NCBI RefSeq assembly: GCF_026914265.1
Contig: NC_069133.1
Location: 1,959,566-2,023,565 of the forward strand
Reading direction: 5' to 3'
Length of the DNA stretch: 64,000 nt
From: Mya arenaria
Taxonomy: Eukaryota; Mollusca; Bivalvia; Myida; Myidae
A program made the translations under genes and the position numbers. Shown in pieces: positions 46,770 through 58,200 of the stretch (position 1 is the first letter of the stretch; the number at the start of each line of letters is the position of its first letter). The notes beneath the pieces were generated by a model, which was given only the letters and a program-made list of their open reading frames with translations, was not told the DNA's origin and made no database searches.

Positions 46770-47870
46770 TTGTAAGCCAAATTCAGAATCACACTTAGTT
46801 AGAAATGTGATAAAATTGTGCAAAAGTCGGGTTATTGTTACATGTATATTTTGTATATGCCTGCTTTATAATATTTATTTTCTGGCATCTTAATGTTCGT
46901 TTTGTGCTTTCAATGTGTAAATCTTTTTTTTTTCAAAAGCAATGAAAAATCAAAAACAGCCAAAACAAAATTAGTAGTCATACATGTACATTATTGGGAA
47001 TAAAAAATGTTAATGTCAACTCTTTCCATACTGGTGGAGTTATCCATTTAACAGATATAGTTTTACACCCAAAGTTTCGTACATCCGATCTCTATTTCAC
47101 TTACTATACTATATAACTATTATTATTAATATTATTGTCGTGATAAATATTTGAACAAATTTGTACATAATAAATATTTTCAAATTGATTTTCATGTTTT
47201 ATTTATCTATTCACCGTAATAGGACGGTTGTGAAAAACCACCTGTACATCTATGTGTAAGTGCTGTATTTGTAAGTGCCAGCTATATTGTGTGCACAATG
47301 TCATCCAGGTTTAAAATAACAAGTGTGATAGCACGAGGAAAAGGATATATTCATGTATCACCAAGTCAACAAGTACATTATTAAAGGGAAATTTCGCAAA
47401 CAACTTTAAACCGAATTGCAACTGTTACATGTATGTATACTTTACAGTGTTTCACTACCACTTTTATTTCTGTCGTTGGGCTCATACCAGTAATATTTAC
47501 ACCTCAACTTCCATTCCTTAAATGAGCTGCCTCTTGGCAATTGCTACATTAAACGCAACATCTTCGGATATGTTCGGATCGCAATTTATCGCATAATAAT
47601 AATATACAATGAACACTATTGATCTTGTTATTGTTTGTTTTGTGTCAGCTGGTCCCGTAAAATATAAATCAACATTTTAGAAAGTGTTAATTTATTATAT
47701 TTTAAATGTTTTGTTGCCATAAGTGTTTTAATTGTACGTTTGAAAGTGATTTCAAGTGGTTGATCTTTTTCCACGTGATTGTGACGTCATTTGAAAAAAT
47801 GTTTCCGGTTACAGTCGGATCGTTCTATTTACAGAATGGGTAAGAAAGGATTAATGAAAGGGTTTCTTTA
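46770..47870. other. Intergenic, no gene seen
   Basis: AT-rich. Contains a perfect TGACGTCA (47782-47789) about 45 bp before ATGGGTAAGAAAGG, but I find no downstream exon to support a gene start. Confidence 0.5.
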
Positions 47871-47934
47871 ATAAAATGAAGTATTTTTTAACAATTCTTG
47901 AATGAAATAAGGAACTATTGGTGTAAATGTAAGT

Positions 47935-48068
47935 AATGAATTGCGGGATTGTCATTATCGGGATATTACCGCAATTGGGCTGGTCAAAGTACGCGTAGAC
48001 TCCACACACATTGACCAGCCCAATTGCGTTCATACCCCGATAATGACATCAACCCCGCAATTCATTCC
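47935..48068. mobile_element. Fold-back element (long imperfect hairpin)
   Basis: Left arm AATGAATTGCGGGATTGTCA through GGGCTGGTCAA (47936-47987) is reverse complementary to 48011-48067 with a few indels. The loop is about 25 bp. Weaker matches (TGGTGTAAATG and CATTATTACACCTAAATG) extend the inverted repeat to about 47915-48105. Non-coding. Confidence 0.75.
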
Positions 48069-48164
48069 TTAATTAATTCAAATGACCTTCATTATTACAC
48101 CTAAATGTTATGAATGCTCAATACTGAAATGCTTAATAATTTGATACACTGCTTCCCTGCAAGG

Positions 48165-48410
48165 CAAGGTTGTACAGTTAGTGGAGTGGTTAGCACACTT
48201 GCTGGTCACCAAGGCGACCCGAGGACCGATGCATACAGGAGTTTGGTTGGTGGTCACCAAGGCGACCCGGGGACCAGTGCATAAAGGAGTTTGGTTGGAC
48301 CGGTGCTTACAGGAGTTTGGTTGGTGGTCACCAAGTCGGAAAAGTTGGTTTTCTCCAGACACATCTTTTCCCCCGACAACACAAGACCATACTCCTGCGT
48401 AACATTGTGC
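48165..48410 (+). mobile_element. tRNA-derived SINE with internally duplicated module
   Basis: A tRNA-like start (GTGGAGTGGTTAGCACACTT) is followed by two and a half copies of a 57-bp module (GGTCACCAAGGCGACCCG, then GGACCAGTGCATAAAGGAG, TTTGGTTGG). It then has a conserved core (GGTGGTCACCAAGTCGGAAA, GTTTTCTCCAGACAC, CCCCCGACAACACAAGACCA). The same core occurs on the minus strand at 57405-57590. Opposing short frames here are by-products. Confidence 0.7.
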
Positions 48411-48952
48411 CAAGTATAGTGACTAAGCATAAAGTTGGTAAAACTTTCTTCACAGTTCTTGTTAATTTAAGACTTGAAAACTGAAGGCCATGACCTAAAT
48501 ATTTATTGATATTTATGAAATGTATGTGTGTTTCTAGGACTGTGTAAGACTTCAATCCATATATCCATTAACAAGTTTATACATTTTGGTGGCAGCTGGG
48601 CTTATTCTTGGAGGATTCATTATTTTTTTTGCTTCAAATTTCTATGGGTATAATACTTTAACATGTATATCATATACCATTATTCATTTCATTGTCTTTA
48701 ATTCAAGGCTAGTGCCAAGAATAGAATGTATGCATGTATATCCTGTTGACTGACAGTGTGAAGACTATGACAAACCTGGACTTGATCTTTGATAAACAAG
48801 AGCTGTCACATAAACATGACAAATGCTCACATGATGAATGCAAAGTTTGATTTTTTTTAAATCCCATACTTAAAAAGCTATAGCTTAGATAAAAATTGCT
48901 ATGAAATCTATATTGGGCAACCAAGTGTGACATTGACTTTTGACTTAAAGCT

Positions 48953-49306
48953 GCACTCTCACAGATATACCATTTTTAAAACTTTTTTATTTTTTGTCTT
49001 AGAAAGGGCAATTTTTTGCGTAAATATCTGCAAACCATCGATATAAAACGGTTGACAAAAAATCAGATCGTAGATTTTCATATATCCGTTCGAAAATTAA
49101 TATTTTATGGCTTAAACCGTTACTAACAGTTTAAGAAAAATGCATAAAACATCATTTTTTGAACTTAAATATAAAAATCTGCAATCTAATTTTTTGTAAG
49201 CAGTCTTGTATCACTGGTTTCCATGGATTTTCGCAAATATTGGCTCGTTCCAAGACAAAAACTAAAAAAGTTATCAAATCGTTCAATCTGTGAAAGTGCA
49301 GCTTTA
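48953..49306. mobile_element. Fold-back MITE, copy 4 (best preserved)
   Basis: Begins TTAAAGCTGCACTCTCACAG and ends CAATCTGTGAAAGTGCAGCTTTAA (in parts CAATCTGTGAAAG, TGCAGCTTTAA). The two halves mirror each other (TTTTTGTCTTAGAAAGGGC versus GCTCGTTCCAAGACAAAAA). TTAA at both ends could be a TTAA target duplication. Non-coding. Confidence 0.85.
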
Positions 49307-49309
49307 AGA

Positions 49310-50030
49310 GGTAGAATTGTTTGTGTGACTCATCTTCAAATGATGTTCTTTAATTATGTTTCACTGATATCCAATGAATAATTACAGTTGTTGCGGAGAT
49401 ACAGAACACTAATAAGGAATCTGTACTTACAAGGGGAGGCATATATATATATATATTTATCCTAACAAAATTTCTCTTGGTTCTCTACAATTCTGTGAAG
49501 TTTAAATGAAATCCTATCAACATCATAACTGGACATCTTCCCATGGTTCTCTACAATTCTAACAATGAATGAAATCCTATCACTTGGCACATCTTCCCAA
49601 ACCAATTATGACAAGTTTGAATAAAACTCCAAAAACAAAATCACAGTATAATTACTGAAACAAAATTTGTCAACATTGACCTCAAGTGTGACCTTGACCT
49701 TTCAGATAAGAGCTTGGATGTTTCGTGCAACACATTTTCCCAAGGTGCTCTACTATCACTACTGTGAAGTTTAATAAAAATCCAATTTAAAAATAGTTAT
49801 AGCTGTGACAAGGAGTTGACAGACATACTGATGAAATATGCATGTGTTATTACTCTACATAGCCATTGTAGGGCCATGGCTACACATAATTTCAAGAACT
49901 CAACAATATGCCAGAAAACACCTTGACATACATAGTTACATGCTGGTTTCTCTCTTGCGGTCTTTATTGGAAAGTACATCAAACTAATGAGATACATTTC
50001 AAATTTCATTTTTTATTAAAATATGTATCA
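49310..50030. other. Intergenic, diffuse repeat remnants
   Basis: Short (AT)n at 49443-49458 and GACCTCAAGTGTGACCTTGA near 49680, a word related to the repeats at 10415 and 55250. No gene seen. Confidence 0.5.
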
Positions 50031-50084
50031 AAAACAGAAGTTCAAACAATAAGCAATTAGCAGTATCATATTTCAAATTCATAA

Positions 50085-50215
50085 AATACTTTGCAACAAT
50101 AAAGCAATAAAATATTAATATAAAGAAAATACATCAAAAGTCATATTAGATTCAAAATATATACACTTTGCAACAATAAAGCAATTAAAAATGAATATAA
50201 AAAAGTCAAAATTCA
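50085..50215. repeat. About 85-bp tandem duplication
   Basis: ACTTTGCAACAATAAAGCAA occurs twice (about 50088 and 50165), each followed by an AATATAAA-rich stretch. Confidence 0.65.
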
Positions 50216-51176
50216 TTCAAGATTCATAAATTCTTTGAAATTGAAACAATTCGATAAGTCGAAAGGAATGTATAAACCTGCTGAAACACTTTACAAGCAG
50301 ACCGATATACAGGTATGTTATAAAGCATTTATTGCTGCATAATTATCAAATAGTATCACAGTTAGTAAACTAAGCAAATAATATATAATCTTCCTTATCA
50401 TCTGTACAGTAAAGTTTGGAAATGTTCTTAGGAAAGGTTTACCTTATTCTTCTGTATAAAAAAACAACAAAAGTATGACCTTTTTAATACGGAATGTTCT
50501 AAATGAAACCAGTAGCCGTCAAAATACTAATTGGGTGTACACTAACAGACAGTAGCTTGTGAATGTGTGATTTATCCGAAATAGAAATCCCAGTTAAGGC
50601 TTGCCTAATGTCATGTAGGGTGATAATTTAGGTACATGTACAGCCATGCAACCACAAGCATCTGTTTTTTCTTCTACTAAGTCAAGGGGCATATAACAGA
50701 ATGATTATTTTAGCCAGAATCATGAGCTTTGAAACACCTGTACAGTTTGTCAAGTGTAACAGGTGTATTACATTTCATTTGGATATCTTGAAAGTTTTTG
50801 AAATATGACCAAGATAAGTTATTGCAGTACGGCAATGCCAACAACACTAAGGTTATAATAATAACTTCATAAAGCAGAAAAGCTTATAATAAATGGCAAT
50901 TTCGAGGTTGTGAAACTTAAACCTATAGCTACACTTCATGTCAAAGTTGCAGTTCAGTTTAAAACTTGTACATGTATGCTTGCTGGTACCAGGTTAAATC
51001 ATTTCCCTCTTGCTTGCGTAGATGTCATTATAAACTAGTACATTATTGACACATCTGGACGACAGTCTCAGGGTACAAAAATAGGTCCACATGGACACAT
51101 ACATGTAGTGTTTTGCAACATCCCTAAAATGTCAAGTACAACAGGTAAAAGGCACTACATCACTTTACACCTCAAA

Positions 51177-51480
51177 CAAAAAGTTCATCACAAATCTTTA
51201 TTTATATTTCACTGACAAAATATCCACAACAATTACTACAAATACTACCATATACTGCATAACTGGAAGTCATTATTTAAAGATTGAAATATATAAACAT
51301 TGGATAGGAAGGCACTAGTTAACATATTTCAAACAAAAAGTTCATTACAAATCATGAATATTATTTTACTGACAAAATATCCACAACAATTACTACAAAT
51401 ACTTTCATATACTGCATAATGGAAGTCATTATTTAAAGATTGAGATATATAAACATTGGATACTTTAGGAAGGCGGTTCA
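51177..51480. repeat. About 160-bp tandem duplication
   Basis: CTGACAAAATATCCACAACA, GAAGTCATTATTTAAAGATT and ATATATAAACATTGGATA occur in both halves (51213-51305 and 51371-51463). The copies are about 90 percent alike by eye. No coding potential. Confidence 0.85.
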
Positions 51481-51489
51481 TTCTTGTAT

Positions 51490-52188
51490 GAAAAAAATTG
51501 GCCAGTGTACGATTACCCATGCACTGTCCAAATGTTCTCATACACAAATGAACCCCAATTTAAATTATTTAATGTTTATATTTACACTCATTATTTGTCA
51601 AATTTCTCTGAAATAGTCCAACTACAACGCTGAAAAATAAAATAACTCTTTCAAGACAACTGAACTTAATATTAATACATCTGTTTGAACAGCGACTGCA
51701 GTATGCCATGCATCCATGGATTCATTATTGTTACATACATTTTATCATGTCAACTTGTGTATTCCTGCATCATGTAATACTGTAAAATGTCTCTATACAT
51801 GTGTTTCTAGTACATCAGATCAGGTACCAATATGCACAAGTTCAGGCAAAATCTGGTGTAGGTGACACACGTGTCAATGCATATGGACCTTGAACATTTC
51901 TTATCCGTTAATACTTTAATAACATGGCCGACATCATCTGGGGTGCACAAGAAATGTAAATAAGTCTAGCAAAGGCTAAAGGCCTATAAGATACATGTTG
52001 TATGTAAATGCTTGTTAATATGAAAATGAGAGCACAATCAATGAAGATAAAAAAGATGTCAAGTATGGGAGCACAATCCATGAAGATACATTGATGATGT
52101 CGCTGACAAGCCTCCACTCAGCGTGATTGATGACTCTGATGATTCACAATAACTCATACTGATTATACAGCGCAATTACCCTCTTCTG
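51490..52188. other. Probable 3' untranslated or intergenic region of the SH2 adaptor
   Basis: Lies downstream (minus-strand sense) of the SH2 adaptor stop. No coding frame supported. The polyadenylation site cannot be fixed by eye. Confidence 0.5.
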
Positions 52189-52299
52189 TTAGGATTTCTG
52201 TTTGGGAAGTGACTTTTCCAGCGATGTTTCGACTGCCTTGTTTAACACCAGTTTACTTTTCTTAAATCCGTTCACAATGTCAAGCAAGGACTTGAATTT
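52189..52299 (-). CDS. SH2 adaptor last exon
   Basis: Acceptor CTCTTCCAG (minus strand). Encodes KFKSLLDIVNGFKKSKLVL and a Lys/Ser-rich tail ending LPKQKS and TAA (52191-52189). Completes the SH2 fold. Confidence 0.88.
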   Translation of the reverse strand, partial: KFKSLLDIVNGFKKSKLVLNKAVETSLEKSLPKQKS

Positions 52300-55200
52300 C
52301 TGGAAGAGATAAATAAGTTTGGATTAAGTACTGTATATGTTTTAACGATCATTGTCAATGGGCCGTTTGTTCAGATTTTTTTTTAAAGTTAACACTGTTG
52401 TAAACGTCATTGTTGTTTACTTAAGATATTGTTACATCTCTGGAAGTTTAATGGATATACTTGTGACCTGCTGTTTTTTTCTAACAGGATTTGAGACAAC
52501 AGTGTCAGCTGAAATTGTTGATATTTAAATATATAAAAACATTTTAATGACCAAAAACATATTTTAGTTATATTTAGATTGCAGTTTTTACATTTTGTTC
52601 TTTATTTCAACTGGAATCAGAGATGAAATTAAACTTATGCCAGTCTATCAAGGCCAGAAAAGTTTGTTTGTAATATTAGGTACATTTTTGTTTCTAATTT
52701 GTTTTCGCTGCACATAAAACTTTTTTAAACTATACAAAAATAACATGGGGTAGCCAGGCATCCAAAATTCACATATTTAAATATCTGAAAACAAAATGTT
52801 AATCTTTAAATTTCATAAAAACAGCTATATTTACTCTAAAGCAGTTAAGAAATTCAGATATATTTTAGATTGAGTAGATACTTCTTACTAATATTGTATT
52901 ACCATCATAAGTTTTATGCTTTATTACCCTTAAATACTATTTATAAGATATGTTTGATAACCACAGCCAGCCTATTCAGCCCTTTAAGTTCACTCCAGCA
53001 GCTCATTAAATCAGATCAAACAGTACCAATTTTAACATGAACTGAATTTTGCTATATATAATAGCTAGAATAGGCAGTATGCACAGGGAAAACTGCAGTA
53101 AAAATCGGTCCTTTGAATAATTCAGTACATTAAATATTAACAGATTTGAAGCTTATATTGTAACAAGTGGTCTTCCAACCTGTTTGTTTCCCCCGACAAC
53201 ATATGTCCCTTCTGTGGATTTCTTTATGGGAAGGTTATAGTCGGAGTCCCCATACCAGATCTGTAGGGTGAATGGCTGGTCGGGATTCTTAGTGCTTCTG
53301 CGGATCAGGTACATGCCATTCTGAAATAAAAGTAATGTACATAATAATATACTTATAGTTATACTGTCTTGTCATACTTGTCTTAAGATATTGAACTCAG
53401 GGGTCAGCTACCATATACCATTTTTAAGAATTCTTTCAAATTGAGAATGGTTTCAATACTATGTAACAGGAATAAAATTTATTCACATGTAAATAGTACC
53501 AGAACTATACATTGATATATTCAAATAATTTTCTGTTTTCCTTACTAGTGTTTGACTATGATGGCCCATCATGAACTTAATGTATACTCTAGCTCTCTAG
53601 CATAGATGTGAGAAGATTAATCTGAGTATTTGTTTATTAACATCAAATTAATAACTAGATGCCAAATGGCAACATGTTGAGCCCTTGCAAGATACTTTGC
53701 AACCTCTTGAACTCTAAGCATGACCTTGACCTTAGAGGTACAGACCTGGGTCTTGTGCGTGACAAGCTGCCTCATCATTATGAACCTTCAAGGCAAGGTT
53801 TTGAAAATCCTATAATAATATTTATTTCATTACAAAAAATAAATCAAGTTATTTTTGCCTTTGAGGAAATGGGAAAGTACTCATGGTAAACAAAAGTTTA
53901 GTTTAAAGGGATTAGTTCCCCTTTCACAGTGATCTCTTTTTGTTATATTTTTAGCTTGGAATTTCCCAGGAAATGCCCTTTGGGGCTTATATTTTTAGCT
54001 TGGAATTTCCCAGGAAATGCCCTTTGGGGCTGTGTCCCTGCTTGGCAATTATATAAATAGTGAGGACAGGGACACAGTCAAAATAAATCACATGCTTCCT
54101 CTTTGCACAAGATACTGAAGAAGAAAGACACATTTTCCCGCACTCCCATCCCTTGTTACCACACCCTAGGCTGCAGTTAGCAATCCTGGTGCACAGGAAA
54201 ATAATCATATGCGCTGGTATTTACTGGATTTAATGTGGCTTATACAGCACTTGTACATGTAAGTCTACCTCCAATTACTTTAAGTTTTGGTGTTTTGTAT
54301 TGCTTTGTGTGTCTGCTGGTGTTTTCTAATGTTACAGTGACTTGTGGCTGAGCCCTTGCAATTCCAAACTTATACTACCAAGTCCAAGTCACCGCTCAAG
54401 GCACTAGAGCTGTTGAACATCAGATGTTATACTCCAAAGAGAAAACAAAAGACTTAGAGCCAATGAAGCTGTGATGAAAACAAGCTGCCTGTACAGAGTG
54501 CCAGATCAAGAAGTGTTATGACTGTTTCACAAATTAATTATCAACAGTGTTAATTGCGACAATTGGACGGATTGTTTTCAAATAATAGTCCAACATTTTA
54601 TGGCATGCCATTTGGTAATATCTATGTTGTTTCCCATGGTTCCCCTAGATATGGTTACTTAATAGCCAATATAGCAATATTTCTTTTAAGTCGCATAGGT
54701 TATCGGGAAAATTCCAATGGCCGAGGGTAGGTCAGGCATTATCAATTATCGCGTACGTTATTTGCAGTTAATGTCTAGTCTCCTTAGTATGCTGGGTCAC
54801 CTAGGTGACGTATCCTACAGCTAATGTGAGACTACTTGCAGTTATAACATAGCGTCATGCCTTGGTCTTGCTCATGTGTTTTGGCATTACCTGGCTGTTG
54901 CGTATTGCTATTGCGTATTGCGGGAGGATTGCCTCAAAGTTGCCTTGCTTTGCTACTTGCAGTCTGTTTGCCATGCAATTGGGTTATTAGCTTATAACAA
55001 CCATGTTTGACCTCTCCTCGGCCGGAGGGATTTTCCCATTCAGGCCAACCAGGGCCTCAAGCATATCCTGGTGGTCTGTGATGCGGCCATTATATTCCAC
55101 ATAAGAAGGTTACCTGGGCCTTGAGCTTATCCTGGTTACCTTCAATTCTATAATTAGTAGTAAGGGGACCATAAAGATACTAAGGCGAAAATGATGAATA

Positions 55201-58200
55201 AGTTTGATATTAAATAACATGAATAAAAGTATTTATTGTTGTTGTTCATTCCGACAAAGGTCATATAAATAATGCATAGTCAAGATACAGCCCTGACAAG
55301 GATAATTTTGACCTTCGACCTCTAACCTTGACCTTTGCCTACATACCTGGGTTTGGTGTGCAACACACCACCATTATCATGGTGAACCTTCATGGCAAGT
55401 TTTTTTGAAAATCCTACAATGCATGGTCAACATACAGCCCGAACAGGATTCATTTCAACCTTTGACCTCTAAGCATGACCTTTGAGATATAGACCTGCGG
55501 CCGTATTCATAAAGCATCTTACCGGTAGGTCATTTCCTAACTTACGTTGATTTCTTAAAACTATCATAGTAAAATTTAAAGAAATGTATAAGTGTTTTAA
55601 CATTAAAATATATTTTTTTCAATAAGGTCAATGAATATGATGTATTTTGGAAATTCTTTTTTTTGTTTTCATATGACTAAAGAGATAATAAAATTAGGAA
55701 CGTGACCTGGTTAGGAAATGACTGGTCTTAAGAAGTTTTATTAATACCGCCCCTGAGTCTTGTGCCGGACATGCCACATCATCATGGTGAACCATCATGG
55801 CAAGTTTTTTTCAAAATCCTATATTGCAAGGTCAAGATACAAGCCCAGACAAATCAGTCTGGATGGACTGACACATGCACGCACACATGAACATACACGG
55901 AACCGCCATTGTGACATTTATGTCTTGCCCAACACAAGTGGGCTCGAAAAAAACTTGGATGTGTTGCTTAAGCTGTTAGCAATCAAGTTCATTGCCTCGC
56001 AGATGGTGCTTTTTCAAAACAGGTTATTGCATAGAAAATCTACCTCTAAAATGAACTGTTAAAATCAATGTGGACTTTCTTGAGGAGGGCTCAACCAGCC
56101 TTTCTTGAGGCGGGCTCAACCAGCCTTTCTTGAGGCGGGTTCAACCAGCCTTTCTTGAGGCGGGCTCAACCAGCCTTTCTTGAGGCGGGCTCAACCAGTT
56201 TCTTGCTCTTTTGTTATTGGTTTATTTATTCTATTTTTAACCGAAAGCACAGTACTGAGGTAAGAAAAGCTTTGATGTTGTACTAGCGCTCTACTACTTT
56301 AATCACCCCTGATATAAAAGTTATAGGATATATAAGGCAATGTTGTCTTACAAATCTATGAGCTGCCAGCTGCTTTTTAGCCTCGTCCCGGGAAATTGAG
56401 CCATGGTACCATCTCTGCATCAGTAGCTGACCCTGGAGTAGATACAGAAGTCATGATATGCTAGAACTCTATTTCTGTACTAATAAAGCTAAACTGAGCA
56501 GCAAGCAAGCACCATAACAGTCACGTCCTAGATATTGTAATGTTATGCTGCTCATAGGTCTCTAAAGCTCTACAGAGCTTATTTGCTTATGTTGGCTCTG
56601 TTACTGATTAAATTTCCACAATTACATTAAAATATCAACTGGCATCAAAATTACAGAATACATGTAACTTGATTGCATTAAGAAAATCCTATTTAAGCTA
56701 TTGTTACAGTGAATGTATATTACAGAAAGAATTGTAAAATTACAAAAATCTTTTACCAAAGTGTGATTTATTTGACCCCAAAACCCCACAATTCACATGC
56801 TATAATTATAATACCGGTAGATATAAACTTCAATCATGAGGATTTGGGTGAAGTAACTGTTTTGTACTATGTTGTCAAGGATGACGTGCAATAAATTAGT
56901 GTTGAGTATACATCACAAGATTGTTACCATGGTAACATGCAAATCATACACACCTCTGTAGGTTCTTTTGAACTATTCACATCTGGAAAGGAAGAAAGAC
57001 AAGCTGTTTAAACAACCACAATTAGTATATACCAATTTCTCAGTTTGATTGCGCCTTAAGCTATAGCTTATAGTACTCATCATGCTCATTTCTTGGGTAG
57101 AACCAGTAACGATGTCCATTTTGAGATGCAATGACAAAGTTCGCCTGATGTGGATCAAACCCACATTCTCCTTAGTGAGAGGCAGACACCTTAATCACTA
57201 CACCACTCTCACTCTCTTGCTGTACCGGTACTTTCTAGAAAAATCTTTAATATACGGTACTAATTATGCCCTTATCATTATCTATAAATTCAGTTTGAGG
57301 TTTGATTGATCACAATAGGTACTTTAAATAAAAAGAAGTTTACACTTTATTTATTTTACAACAATTGACAAGAAAGATCTATTATCATATGCTTAGTCAC
57401 TCTTGTTGGCACGCTGTTTGATGTTGTATTGTAAGGAAAAGCTGGGAACCTGAAGAAAACCCGGAAAAAGCCCACTTGTCCAGCTTGGTGACCACCAGCC
57501 AAACTCACATGAGCCAAGGCCGGGAATTGAAACTGGATTGCCTTGACAGAAAATAAGTGCTCTGACCACAGCGCTTCCTAAACAACCTCAATTTTATTTT
57601 AATTCCAAAATTTCTTTTCCTCGACCTAAATTGAACACCAAGTTCAACTTAGCCAACACATTCCGCTCTCAATGAAATGCAGGACATATTAACACCCCTC
57701 GAAATATCCAGAACCTACCTGACGGGGCTGGGTCTGGGTCCCCTGAGGAGGAGGCAGCGTTAGGTCGAGGGGGTAGCTCCCGTGTACTGCGTGGGGACCG
57801 TGGGGACCTTGGCCTATCAACATAACCTGCAATGGTTAAAAAGGAATAAGTTAAAAAAAAAATGAAAAGGTAAAATACCAGTACACGTACAATGAATATA
57901 TCAAGTTCCCCATATCTGATTTGGGATGAGAGTTTTTGAGTTAAATATCTGATGCTAATATTCGATCAAAGTTTAGTATATAAATGTCAAAATCCGTATT
58001 TGAATATTCATGTTTGTTATTTTGTTGAATATTTAATATCATGGTATCATAAGGACATTTTTCGCATAGATTCTATCAACATTATTGGTTAACTGAGCAC
58101 TCTTAAGCAGTGTTAGTTTTACAACAAAGAAATCTTCTTGAAACATTGCCCTGATCACTTAAGGTATAGACTCTGCAATGCAAAAGACAGCAGTGTGTTT

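Noticed and set aside
47782..47845. CRE site followed by ATGGGTAAGA, possible first exon with immediate donor
   Set aside because: No downstream coding exon on the plus strand before the minus-strand SH2 adaptor; likely chance.
55760..56062. 100-codon plus-strand frame
   Set aside because: Lies in the dispersed repeat inside an intron of the minus-strand gene.
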